Shown here: positions 24,946-32,363 of the stretch, piece by piece | How the letters are laid out: each line of letters begins with the position of its first letter | How positions within the stretch are numbered: position 1 is the stretch's first letter | DNA from: a virus | Virus record (IMG/VR): IMGVR_UViG_3300048592_000629 | Location: 1 to 39,131 of that record | DNA length: 39,131 nt | Reading direction: 5' to 3' (one strand) | Made by a program: the position numbers and the translations under genes | The notes under the pieces: generated by a model | The model's input: only the letters and a program-made list of their open reading frames with translations | Told to the model about the DNA's origin: nothing | Databases searched by the model: none

Positions 24946-25392
24946 ATGAGAATTTATGCCTTACCTTTAGTCCTGGTGTTCATCGGATGCCAGTCAAATG
25001 AAAGCGGGAAGACGCATCCAGAGCCTGATAGCAATTGCGTTGGCGAGACAAATGCAAGCTATATCGAATCTGAAGACGCAGAGGCAAACGCATTGGCGCT
25101 GGAAAACTTTTCGGAAACAAGGCTGGAAATCGTTCCATCCTTTGACAAAACAAAACCATCCAACCTTGACTGGAGAATAATTTCCGGAAAAGTGAGCTTG
25201 GATCGTAAGGAATATTCTCTTGCTTATTCTGATACGGCATCCAGCTGGACCGTCTTGAATTCAAATGGGGCCATGGTTGGAAACCTGACCCCATATCGAA
25301 CGGCTGGATGCGCGGCTGTTGTTCAGCTGAAGCTGACAATGTTCATCCCGGAGGAAGAGGCCTCAGCCTATATTACGTTCAATTCCCTGTAG
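24946..25392 (+). CDS. Probable lipoprotein
   Basis: A protein of 148 residues from the ATG at 24946, with GGAGG about 10 bases upstream. The N terminus is MRIYALPLVLVFIGC, giving a likely lipobox and lipidated Cys15. The body has beta-type alternation and no recognised domain. It starts 78 bases after the second dyad, whose regulator could control it. Lipoproteins encoded by temperate phages often exclude other phages, but nothing here proves that. Confidence 0.6.
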   Translation: MRIYALPLVLVFIGCQSNESGKTHPEPDSNCVGETNASYIESEDAEANALALENFSETRLEIVPSFDKTKPSNLDWRIISGKVSLDRKEYSLAYSDTASSWTVLNSNGAMVGNLTPYRTAGCAAVVQLKLTMFIPEEEASAYITFNSL

Positions 25393-25399
25393 GCAGGCA

Positions 25400-26341
25400 T
25401 TATTCATAGACTGAGAGCTTAGAGTTGGGATCAAATTCCGGCATGGCTTGTTTGGTAATGCAGTCACTGAATGCAACCATGAATGTGCTTTTGTATTTTT
25501 TGACATTCTCCGGGTCATCATAGTTTACGTCCGGGTGCGTTGCGCCGATGGTATGTAAAATCTCATGGGCAATGGTTCCAGCCCAATAGCCTGGATGCCC
25601 ATAGGCTGGAACGGGTACAATGTTGCCATCCCGGTCACGGCCATATCCTTTGAGATGGTTCCAGTTCAAGGCAATCACCGGCCTGGCCACCGAAGCATCT
25701 CCAAGGTAAGCACGTCCAAGGATATTATCTTTCCATACCTTCACGATACGCAGGTCGTACTTCACACCTGGAAAGCCGGGAATGTATGGCCAGGAAGGCT
25801 CGCGTGATTCCCGCCAGATATTGGCATGACCATAGGTGTTAACATTCCAAAAATTCAAACCCCAAAAGTCTGCCATCTCAAAATGGTCATAATTCAGACC
25901 TGATGTACATTTGCCCAAGCCGCTATTCATGGGGTCTTTCAAGAAAAAAACGCCCAACTGCTCGACCGCAGTTTCCAGAGATTCCTTGATCAGCTGTCGG
26001 TCCTGGGGTGTGAAGCTCGGTTCCACGTAGGCTCTGAATGTGTCGGTTTGGTAAACCAATACGTTCGCAAGATCAGGCTTATCAAGGTTGTCGCCGCTGC
26101 CATAGATCCACGGATATGGTGTAGCGTCACGGCATTGGAGCTTTGCCTTTAAATCTATACAGGCATAGATGCAATCCACGTAGTTTCCATTATTGATGTC
26201 TGGCGAAGACGGCAAAGGCTGTTCACCGATCACCGAATCTGGATCAGTGCATTGCTGGGTACAGGTTCCAAGTTCGCAAATGAAGCCATACGACTGTGTA
26301 GAATAAAGAGCGGCTGCAAGAAAGATGGTCTTTAAATTCAT
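25400..26341 (-). CDS. Secreted metzincin-type metalloprotease
   Basis: A protein of 313 residues with a signal peptide (MNLKTIFLAAALYSTQSYG). The zinc motif is HEILHTIGATH (259-269), which matches HExxHxxGxxH of the metzincin clan, and a downstream Met lies in STFMVAFSD as a possible Met-turn. The N-terminal part of the mature protein has several Cys, suggesting disulphides. The start at 26341 has GGAG upstream. Export would place it outside the cytoplasm or in the envelope. Such a protease is rare in phages. It is convergent with the lipoprotein gene, with only 7 bases between them. Confidence 0.8.
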   Translation of the reverse strand: MNLKTIFLAAALYSTQSYGFICELGTCTQQCTDPDSVIGEQPLPSSPDINNGNYVDCIYACIDLKAKLQCRDATPYPWIYGSGDNLDKPDLANVLVYQTDTFRAYVEPSFTPQDRQLIKESLETAVEQLGVFFLKDPMNSGLGKCTSGLNYDHFEMADFWGLNFWNVNTYGHANIWRESREPSWPYIPGFPGVKYDLRIVKVWKDNILGRAYLGDASVARPVIALNWNHLKGYGRDRDGNIVPVPAYGHPGYWAGTIAHEILHTIGATHPDVNYDDPENVKKYKSTFMVAFSDCITKQAMPEFDPNSKLSVYE

Positions 26342-26642
26342 GTTCACTCCAAGTTTATTTATAATCATTTTTCCTTCAAAACCAGAACAGAACTGGATTG
26401 TGCGGGATCTTATCATGAGGGATGGAAAGTCGAATGAACGATCAACTCGATAGAATCTGAATAAAATGGAAGTTTCATGGGGGCTATGGATTCCAAAAAA
26501 ATATGGAGTAAGGTCTGGCAAGGCCTTGATAGATGCGGCGTTTGCGTGTAAAGACACACAATTGAAAGCGCCGCCACTTAGGTCATCTCATAGGTGGACT
26601 TTAAAAGCTGCGCCTTAAATCAGAACAGACCAGGAGCGTTAC
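26342..26642. other. Divergent intergenic region, 301 bases
   Basis: No supported gene. It holds a leader ahead of the membrane-protein cassette with short inverted segments: GGCG...CGCC enclosing GTGT-AAAG-ACAC (about 26537-26573), and CCACTTA with TAGGTGG (about 26574-26597, one G-U type mismatch). The promoters of the protease and of the cassette must lie here, but I could not define their boxes. Confidence 0.45.
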
Positions 26643-26909
26643 GTGGCCAATTTTACTGACAAAAACATCTCCTGGACTCTGCCAATCATAACAGTGGTTC
26701 GGTACGTATTCATGGCATTGACTATAATTGGGTTTACTGTTTGGAGCTTTGATGCTCAGAACACGTTGCTAGGAGCGTATTTTAGCGATCGCCTGACAGA
26801 CTCATTTTTCAAAACCTATGTCATTTTTGAGGCCTGTTACTGGGCACTGAAATACAAAAAACTTCTCAATTCCATGAAGACAACAACCAAATGCCTCGTT
26901 TGTCACTGA
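26643..26909 (+). CDS. Small two-span membrane protein, paralogue A
   Basis: A protein of 88 residues from GTG with GGAG 6 bases upstream. It has hydrophobic spans at about 13-35 and 62-72 separated by an aromatic, polar loop. It is clearly related to the next gene product: SFDAQ versus SFDYQ, and YVIFEACYWALKYKKL versus WLVLEAIYWHAKYKDL. Tandem duplication followed by divergence is the simple explanation. The C terminus ends CLVCH. Function unknown. Confidence 0.65.
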   Translation: MANFTDKNISWTLPIITVVRYVFMALTIIGFTVWSFDAQNTLLGAYFSDRLTDSFFKTYVIFEACYWALKYKKLLNSMKTTTKCLVCH

Positions 26910-26932
26910 TCACTTCCTTGGGAGTAACCAAT

Positions 26933-27148
26933 ATGGGAATGAAGATTCTATTAGCTTTGCGTCTTGCATGGCTTGCCATCGTTGTAATTGCTTTGCTTGC
27001 AAGCTCATTCGATTACCAAGGCCCACTTTCTGATCCGTATTTGACGTCACATTATCTTGACCTCTTCATCCGCACGTGGCTGGTGCTTGAAGCTATATAC
27101 TGGCACGCAAAATACAAAGACTTAAAAAAGAGCGGGGTATTAGCGTGA
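26933..27148 (+). CDS. Small membrane protein, paralogue B
   Basis: A protein of 71 residues from the ATG at 26933, with GGGAG 8 bases upstream. It shares the loop and C-terminal pattern of the previous gene product (SFD.Q, then LE..YW..KYK.L). It keeps a span at about 8-25 and a second at about 48-60. Its stop overlaps the next gene start (GTGA), so translation is likely coupled. Confidence 0.65.
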   Translation: MGMKILLALRLAWLAIVVIALLASSFDYQGPLSDPYLTSHYLDLFIRTWLVLEAIYWHAKYKDLKKSGVLA

Positions 27149-27912
27149 GAAAATTCGTAACTGCATTACTGCTATTCGGTAGCTTTTCATTTGTAGAGAA
27201 AGCATCAGCTGCTGTTCAAATTGGAAATTCTTTCTTTACTGAAATGTGTGTGGACAACAGAGAATTTTGCTCAGTCCTTGTCATCAACCCAGTTAAAGGC
27301 GAAGTGTCTGTGAATGTGTATCCTCATCTGGGCTACAACGTTCCTACTGGAGTTGATTTTGAAGGGATACGTGTCGGACCAGCAAGTGCTGCAAGTTATA
27401 ACAGTCTCAAAGCTTTAGGACTTGAAACTCTCGATACTACGATAGAAGAACTTCTTTCAGTCTACCAGGCACGACAAGCCGAATTGGATCAAATCGACGG
27501 CAAAATCGCAGCTGAAGAAGAAAAGTGCCTTTGGTCGGCTACCTCCTGTGGTTCAGGTCTTGTAGGTGCCGTGGCCTCAAGAAGATTTTGGGGTCTGATT
27601 CCAGCAGCGATAAACTGCAGAAGAGAACGTATGTCTTGTCAGGATGCACAGGCAATCAAATCAGAATTGAGACGACAAAGACAAGTCCTGTTGGAAGAAA
27701 TTAAAAAGGAAGAGGAAGAAAAGGCCAAGGCAGAAAAAGAAGCTGCTAAAAAAGATGGTGGTGGTGGCGGTGAGAGAGAAGGTGGAAGGCCTAGTGATAC
27801 CCGTGCCCCTGGCAGTAGAGAAGCAGTTCCTACCAGAGGGAGTGAAGTAACCATTAGAGAGTCGAGGCCCACTGGTGGGGTTCCGCTTGGACGCCGACCG
27901 GTTTTATTCTAA
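27145..27912 (+). CDS. Exported coiled-coil protein of the membrane cassette
   Basis: A protein of 255 residues. Signal peptide MRKFVTALLLFGSFSFVEKASA is followed by a beta-type domain with two Cys (CVDNREFC), a helical middle with further Cys (EEKCLWSATSC, NCRRERMSC), a Lys/Glu-rich coiled coil (about 178-202), and a Gly/Arg/Pro-rich tail. The GTG start overlaps the stop of the membrane protein before it. Together the three genes look like one unit, an exported protein with two membrane partners. Family not recognised. Confidence 0.65.
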   Translation: MRKFVTALLLFGSFSFVEKASAAVQIGNSFFTEMCVDNREFCSVLVINPVKGEVSVNVYPHLGYNVPTGVDFEGIRVGPASAASYNSLKALGLETLDTTIEELLSVYQARQAELDQIDGKIAAEEEKCLWSATSCGSGLVGAVASRRFWGLIPAAINCRRERMSCQDAQAIKSELRRQRQVLLEEIKKEEEEKAKAEKEAAKKDGGGGGEREGGRPSDTRAPGSREAVPTRGSEVTIRESRPTGGVPLGRRPVLF

Positions 27913-27923
27913 GGATTTCCTGG

Positions 27924-27954
27924 GGGGATCAGAGTGGAATAATCTCTTGTCCCC
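27924..27954. terminator. Hairpin between convergent genes
   Basis: GGGGATCAGAG (27924-27934) and CTCTTGTCCCC (27944-27954) pair at 9 of 11 positions around a 9-base loop, in a 62-base gap between convergent genes. It probably ends transcription from one or both sides. No strong T-run is present. Confidence 0.45.
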
Positions 27955-27974
27955 TTGGATCAGGTTATGCGGCT

Positions 27975-29357
27975 TCACGCTTTCAAAATGCGCGGTTGCA
28001 CGCCTGACAGCATGAGCGGACCAAGAATTACGAGCGCTAGACAGGTGAACTGAATGAAAAAGTTACCATTGGTTTGGCTTGAAACTATTGCTGGTATTGA
28101 ACTTTGAACGCCAGATTTTATTTCTGCATACCTTGATTCCATTTCCTTTCTCATTGCTTTCATGTCATCAATAGCTTTCGTTATTTCCTCATTCATTCGA
28201 CGGCCTGCAGTGATTCTGCCATCTGCATACGCTGCTTGCTGCTGGGATCGCAGATTTCTGATTTGTTCCTCTACAAAAACAATCTCGGTTTTGATTTTTG
28301 TCAATACGTTATCTGATTCAGCAGCGGCATCGGCCTTGCTGTTTAGCTCACGCTCATATTCAGATGCAGCCTTTGCTTTCTTTGCATCAAGACCGTTAGC
28401 AACTACCTGCCCATTAACGTAAATCAAGCCGCCGATGCCGGCTACGCAGATCAGCATTGCAAGCTTTGTGCGGCAGTGAGGAAGCAGGAGCCCTGATGCG
28501 AACAGTACGCTTTCTACAAGGAGAGCTTGGGTCATGCCGATCAAGTCAGTCCCAAAAAACTGGATGTTGTTGTGAATGAGCAAGCCGTATGCGGCGACCA
28601 TTCCCAATTGAAAGAGTAAGACGCCTGGGCTGATCTCTTTTAGCCAGGCGGTTATGTCGTCTATCGCCGATTTCTTTGGTGTTACTTTTTTCGTATCAGT
28701 CTCATAGCAGGTAGGATTTGCCTGTATCACGGTACGGTCATCCAATTTATTGATACGAATTTCCCGTACCATTTCCGAAACGGACTTCAAATGTTCAAGC
28801 TGTTCCTGTCTGATTGTCTGGAAAGCAGCAGCCATTTCCGTTCTGATTTCTTCACGCAGGGCAGGCACGTCAAGGTTTGTCGCTGCCAATTTTCGGAAGG
28901 CTTGCAGCTCGGTCTTGATTGATTCAATGGACTCTTTTATAGAACCAAGATCATCTTGCATCTGGGATTGCTCGGAATCAAGACTCTTAAGGCCTCGTTG
29001 GAAAGCGGATACAGCCGTTTCAAGTTCAGCAATCTTTGATGCTGTAGGATGTGGGATGACATTCGACTTATCCATTCCTAGCTTCTCCCGTAACGTATCG
29101 AAATCTTTTTCTGCTACCAGTTCACGCAGTTTACTGAAAGCGTAACGTTTTTGACGACAATAATCCTGGATATCCTCCGGCCATCGGCCTATAGAAGCCA
29201 GAGCTGAAACATATTGAGCTGACTTGATCCCCAGTGTGTGCAGATCATGGATGATATTCTCACGGGTTGCCTCAGTATTCTCACGCATATATTGAACTAC
29301 TTTTATTGATACTTCGATAGGATTGTTTCGTAACGTTAAAGAAGGTGATACGTGCAT
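27975..29357 (-). CDS. ParB/KorB-like HTH fused to coiled coils and four membrane spans
   Basis: A protein of 460 residues from the ATG at 29357 (GAGGT upstream). Residues 30-80 follow the KorB/ParB HTH pattern (TRENIIHDLHTLGIKSAQYVS then ALASIGRWPEDIQDY). Residues 105-200 are coiled coil. Spans lie at about 244-262, 272-292, 298-320 and 433-453, with a second coiled coil at about 330-415. No ParB CTPase motif (GERR-type) was seen. It is divergent from parA and its promoter region holds CGTAACGT repeats. I infer a membrane-bound DNA-binding protein, possibly a plasmid tether. The HTH call needs a profile check. Confidence 0.6.
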   Translation of the reverse strand: MHVSPSLTLRNNPIEVSIKVVQYMRENTEATRENIIHDLHTLGIKSAQYVSALASIGRWPEDIQDYCRQKRYAFSKLRELVAEKDFDTLREKLGMDKSNVIPHPTASKIAELETAVSAFQRGLKSLDSEQSQMQDDLGSIKESIESIKTELQAFRKLAATNLDVPALREEIRTEMAAAFQTIRQEQLEHLKSVSEMVREIRINKLDDRTVIQANPTCYETDTKKVTPKKSAIDDITAWLKEISPGVLLFQLGMVAAYGLLIHNNIQFFGTDLIGMTQALLVESVLFASGLLLPHCRTKLAMLICVAGIGGLIYVNGQVVANGLDAKKAKAASEYERELNSKADAAAESDNVLTKIKTEIVFVEEQIRNLRSQQQAAYADGRITAGRRMNEEITKAIDDMKAMRKEMESRYAEIKSGVQSSIPAIVSSQTNGNFFIQFTCLALVILGPLMLSGVQPRILKA

Positions 29358-29388
29358 GGAATACCTCGATACGATTTTTCGTAACACA

Positions 29389-29417
29389 ATAATATCGAGA
29401 GGATATCTAAGTGTCAA
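29389..29417 (-). promoter_or_regulatory. Strong sigma70-type promoter of the membrane-HTH gene
   Basis: On the - strand, TTGACA (29417-29412), a 17-base spacer, and TATTAT (29394-29389) give a near-consensus promoter. It points at the gene starting at 29357. The half repeat CGTAAC at 29380 falls at the expected transcription start, which suits autorepression. Confidence 0.7.
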
Positions 29418-29420
29418 TTT

Positions 29421-29448
29421 TTTACAGTCCCATACGTTACACTATTAA
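29421..29448 (+). promoter_or_regulatory. Probable parA promoter
   Basis: TTTACA (29421-29426) and TATTAA (29443-29448) are separated by 16 bases on the + strand. The inverted repeat copy (29432-29441) lies in the spacer and another copy immediately downstream, so a repeat-binding protein would repress parA. Confidence 0.45.
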
Positions 29449-29519
29449 CGTAACGTATAAAGCAGTTCATGATTGCGCGACAAAATTACAGCGGCTATAA
29501 TCTAATGATGGAGATAAAT

Positions 29520-30284
29520 ATGAGTGCCAAAATTATTGCAGTATGCAACTTCAAAGGCGGCGTCGGCAAAACCGTAACGGCCCTTGAATTAGCCTATGAG
29601 CTGGCTCAGACCAGCAAGGTTGGTTTTGTGGATCTTGATGGTCAGGCAAATGCCACAAAGCATCTTCTGGGTCATATTCCTGAAAAGGGTATCTATGATC
29701 TCTTCGATGATCCCGAGCAGGCGACCAGTGACTTTGTGGTGGGGCTTGATGCAAAGTGGGGGCAGATGGTTCTGCTGCCAGGTACGCGGGATCTGAATGT
29801 CGTTGACCGGATGATATCTGACCGCTTCCAGCGGGAGATGATACTTGCTGAAATTCTGGCTCCCCTCAGAAAGCACCTTGACTACATAGTAATAGATACG
29901 CCGCCATCGCTCGATTCGAGAGTGGTGAATGCTCTATGCGCTGCTGACCTTTACCTGATACCCACGACCAGCAGCGCCTATTCCATGGACGGTATAAAAT
30001 CCATAACGACCATGGCGGATAGGATTAAGGCAAAGATCAATCCGCATCTGGAGCTGCTTGGTGTACTCGTGACCCAGTTCGACAAGGCAAACTCTCTGGC
30101 AATTCGGGCCATGATTCGGGAAATTAAGGAAGCCCACCCGGATCGTTACCTGGGAGAGATTTATCATTCTGTTAAGGTTCTCGAAGCTGGCTTGGTCAAA
30201 GACTCAATCCAGCATTTGGATGTGAATAACCGCGTGGCTGTCAGGTATAGAGAGCTGGCGAAGAAAGTTAAGGAGTTGGTATGA
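29520..30284 (+). CDS. parA: ParA-type partition ATPase
   Basis: A protein of 254 residues with the deviant Walker A motif KGGVGKT (12-18), FVDLDGQAN (36-43) and DYIVIDTPPS (121-130). ParA ATPases move plasmid copies apart over the nucleoid. There is no N-terminal HTH, so it is of the short type Ib class (ParF-like), whose partner is a small ribbon-helix-helix protein, as found immediately downstream. The start is taken at 29520 with GGAG upstream. Without an integrase in the window, this gene is the main sign of plasmid-like maintenance. Confidence 0.92.
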   Translation: MSAKIIAVCNFKGGVGKTVTALELAYELAQTSKVGFVDLDGQANATKHLLGHIPEKGIYDLFDDPEQATSDFVVGLDAKWGQMVLLPGTRDLNVVDRMISDRFQREMILAEILAPLRKHLDYIVIDTPPSLDSRVVNALCAADLYLIPTTSSAYSMDGIKSITTMADRIKAKINPHLELLGVLVTQFDKANSLAIRAMIREIKEAHPDRYLGEIYHSVKVLEAGLVKDSIQHLDVNNRVAVRYRELAKKVKELV

Positions 30285-30589
30285 GCGATCTTTTGAACAA
30301 CATTAAGAACGATGCGGACGGAAATTTTGCCGAAAAGACTCTGGGAAAAAATAAAAAGAAAGTGGCTGGAGCCCAGGCGGAAGACGTGATGTCCAAGCTC
30401 CTGACAAAAAAGGTTCCCAAAAAAATTCAGGTGCCAAGTTACCTGGACGAGCAGACTGTGCTTGACCTTGACGCCTGGTGTATGAAAATGACTTTTGAGA
30501 ATCGGAAGATTGAGCCAACCAGCAAACCCATCTCCCGAGCTGGCGCGATTGAAGCAATTGTGCAACAATTTCTTGAGAACAATAAGTAA
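30281..30589 (+). CDS. Probable ribbon-helix-helix partition partner
   Basis: A protein of 102 residues with start overlapping the parA stop (ATGA). A basic, flexible N terminus (about 1-45, with KKKVAGAQ) is followed by KIQVPSYLDEQTVLDLDAW, a strand and helix of RHH type, and SRAGAIEAIVQQFLE, the second helix. Type Ib partners such as ParG have this plan: a mobile tail that stimulates the ATPase and an RHH dimer that binds the centromere. It is the expected binder of CGTAACGT repeats. Assigned from position and pattern. Confidence 0.65.
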   Translation: MSDLLNNIKNDADGNFAEKTLGKNKKKVAGAQAEDVMSKLLTKKVPKKIQVPSYLDEQTVLDLDAWCMKMTFENRKIEPTSKPISRAGAIEAIVQQFLENNK

Positions 30590-30592
30590 ATG

Positions 30593-30617
30593 GAATGGGG
30601 CAACCCCCATTCTTTTT
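30593..30617 (+). terminator. Rho-independent terminator after the par operon
   Basis: GAATGGGG (30593-30600) and CCCCATTC (30605-30612) form an 8-bp stem with a CAAC loop, followed at once by TTTTT (30613-30617). It starts 4 bases after the stop of the RHH gene. Its sequence overlaps a second, mutually exclusive hairpin listed next. Confidence 0.8.
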
Positions 30618-30626
30618 GGGGTTGCC
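30599..30626 (+). promoter_or_regulatory. Alternative hairpin hiding the next ribosome site
   Basis: GGCAACCCC (30599-30607) pairs perfectly with GGGGTTGCC (30618-30626), 9 bp with a 10-base loop. The right arm contains the GGGG ribosome site of the gene starting at 30627, and the left arm overlaps the terminator stem. The two folds cannot exist together: one ends transcription, the other blocks translation of read-through RNA. Confidence 0.6.
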
Positions 30627-31172
30627 ATGGCAGACAAACCACTGGATCTTGTCAAGTGCCCGCCCGAGATTGCCACCAAGATTGACGCCTATATCAGCCT
30701 GCAACAAGAGCTTAAGCGCCGCGAGCGGGAGCTCCAGCATCTGCGCGAAATGATCCTTGATTATGGTAAGAAGGTGCGAGCCGACCGGATTGCCACAGGG
30801 TTGCCGGATCTTTCCTTCAAGATGGAAGGGTATCGGTACGCAGTCTCATACGTTTGCGCCGAAACCAGCGGCAGCATTTCCCATTCAGAATTTGAAAAGC
30901 TTAATCAGGAGTTTGGCGGGCTGGCCCGCCAGCTCGTTGAGCTTGACTATTATGCGTTCCGGTTTGATGCGGATGTCATGAGAGAAAACTTTCGCACAAT
31001 CCTTGGCGCTATTGAGTCACTGCCGAAGGAGATTGGGCGCGATGTCCTGCGGCCAGTGCCGCTAACCCTTAAGAAAGGTTGGGTTGACCATCTGCGAGGA
31101 ATAAAGGACACAGCCTTTATCATAAGGGTTCTGGAGAAATTCAAAGCAACAGTGAAACTGCAGGAAGGTTGA
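30627..31172 (+). CDS. Coiled-coil hypothetical protein
   Basis: A protein of 181 residues from the ATG at 30627. The N-terminal part is a coiled coil (SLQQELKRRERELQHLREMILDYG, about 24-47). The rest is mixed and includes a Tyr-rich segment (EGYRYAVSYVC). The stop overlaps the patatin gene start (TGATG), so translation is coupled. It does not match a family I recognise. The switch-like leader suggests its expression is controlled after the par operon. Confidence 0.65.
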   Translation: MADKPLDLVKCPPEIATKIDAYISLQQELKRRERELQHLREMILDYGKKVRADRIATGLPDLSFKMEGYRYAVSYVCAETSGSISHSEFEKLNQEFGGLARQLVELDYYAFRFDADVMRENFRTILGAIESLPKEIGRDVLRPVPLTLKKGWVDHLRGIKDTAFIIRVLEKFKATVKLQEG

Positions 31173-32077
31173 TGTTCTATAGAATCCTGGCATTGGATGG
31201 TGGTGGGCTCCGCTCGATTTACTCTGCACAGATTCTCTTTAGGCTGCATGACCAGTACAGAATATTGGATAAGGTGGATATGCTGGCCGGTGTCAGCGGT
31301 GGCGCGATCGTGGCGGCAGGGCTGGCTTGCGGCTGGTCGCCGTCGCAGATAGTGGACTTCTTTTTCCAGGATGGTCCAGACATTTTTGAGCGCACAGTCT
31401 ATCCAGGTGTCATTGACGAGTTAGCCTATCTGCGCCGCAGCAAATACGGCACTGGCCGGTACACGTACTTCAAAAAATATTTTGGTGATAAGCGGCTTGA
31501 GGACTACCGTAAAAGAATTGTGATTCCCAGCTTTGATACCCGGCATAAATCCGGCCTATGGCAACCGATATCATTTAGCAACTTCCCAGGCTCGCCGCTT
31601 CGGTCTGAAAGATTCCTTGATGCTGTGATGTCCAGCACTGCCGCGCCCATCTATTTTCCAGTAAATCAATTTGGGGAAACAAAGTATATCGACGGCGGAC
31701 TCTGGGCCAATAACCCTGCAGACGCGGCATTGGCAGAGGCTTTGCGCTCGGACCATGGCGGTGTCCCGTTCGATAAAATCTGCATCCTTAGTATTGGAAC
31801 CACGCAGGGTAAGATGATTCTGGATTCTCCCAAGAATAACATGGGGCTTCTGGACTGGTTCCAGTCTGGCGTTGTGGATCTGCTTACCGACGCAGGGGCA
31901 AAGCTGGCCATAGACTACAAGCTGCGCAGTGCGCTTGGTCCCAGATACTGCAGGGTGGACGAGATAATTGATAACCCGATTGATCTTGACGAAATATCTG
32001 CAATACCGCGTTTGGTAAGGCTGGCGAACGAATACGATATCGAGCCAGTTGGGGCTTGGCTTCAAGGCTTTTGGTAA
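31172..32077 (+). CDS. Patatin-like phospholipase
   Basis: A protein of 301 residues. Oxyanion loop DGGGLR (9-14), nucleophile elbow GVSGG with Ser42 (40-44) and catalytic dyad Asp174 in YIDGGLW (172-178) are all present, so the enzyme should be active on acyl lipids. It has no signal peptide, hence a cytoplasmic product unless released by a holin. It lies in a run with the endolysin, so a lysis role in membrane breakdown is possible; a defence or exclusion effector is the alternative. No CD-NTase partner is seen nearby. Confidence 0.9.
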   Translation: MFYRILALDGGGLRSIYSAQILFRLHDQYRILDKVDMLAGVSGGAIVAAGLACGWSPSQIVDFFFQDGPDIFERTVYPGVIDELAYLRRSKYGTGRYTYFKKYFGDKRLEDYRKRIVIPSFDTRHKSGLWQPISFSNFPGSPLRSERFLDAVMSSTAAPIYFPVNQFGETKYIDGGLWANNPADAALAEALRSDHGGVPFDKICILSIGTTQGKMILDSPKNNMGLLDWFQSGVVDLLTDAGAKLAIDYKLRSALGPRYCRVDEIIDNPIDLDEISAIPRLVRLANEYDIEPVGAWLQGFW

Positions 32078-32087
32078 GGAGAAAGGT

Positions 32088-32363
32088 ATGCTTGGAAACT
32101 TTTATCACAAGGACGGCTGGTCATTCTCAAAGTCTGATTTTACGAAAGCCATGAATAGCGAGAGCTTTAAGGCTCATGTCGAATTTATGGAAAAGTCAGG
32201 TACAAACTTTGTGGATGTGGTTATTTGCAGCTGTGATCCCGTATGTGGGCCTGCTTTGCTTAAGCCAAATGGCGAAAGCATGGGCGCGATCTGCTCAAGG
32301 TATGAGCCGGAATACCTGAGCGCCAAACACTTTGCTGGAGGCGTTTGGACAGATGACCTTTGA
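32088..32363 (+). CDS. Small Cys-containing protein
   Basis: A protein of 91 residues, from the ATG at 32088 with GGAG upstream, between the patatin and endolysin genes and overlapping the latter by 11 bases. A central CSCDPVCG motif and a later CSRYEPE suggest metal binding or disulphides. Without a signal peptide the metal site is likelier. Family not recognised. Being tucked between two lytic enzymes, it may control one of them (inference). Confidence 0.6.
   Translation: MLGNFYHKDGWSFSKSDFTKAMNSESFKAHVEFMEKSGTNFVDVVICSCDPVCGPALLKPNGESMGAICSRYEPEYLSAKHFAGGVWTDDL

Larger units (their letters stand above)
29089..29458. repeat. CGTAACGT repeat cluster, candidate centromere/operator
   Basis: CGTAACGT occurs exactly at 29089, 29141, 29329 and 29449. 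A near copy in reverse orientation (ATACGTTACA) lies at 29432-29441 and a half copy (CGTAAC) at 29380. The cluster spans the start of the membrane-HTH gene and the gap to parA. The last two face each other as TACGTTA-N6-TAACGTA. Repeats of this kind next to parA are typical centromere or autoregulation sites. Confidence 0.7.

Noticed and set aside
31172-32077. CBASS-type defence system around the patatin
   Set aside because: No cyclic-nucleotide synthase or accessory gene is next to it; neighbours are a coiled-coil protein, a small protein and an endolysin.
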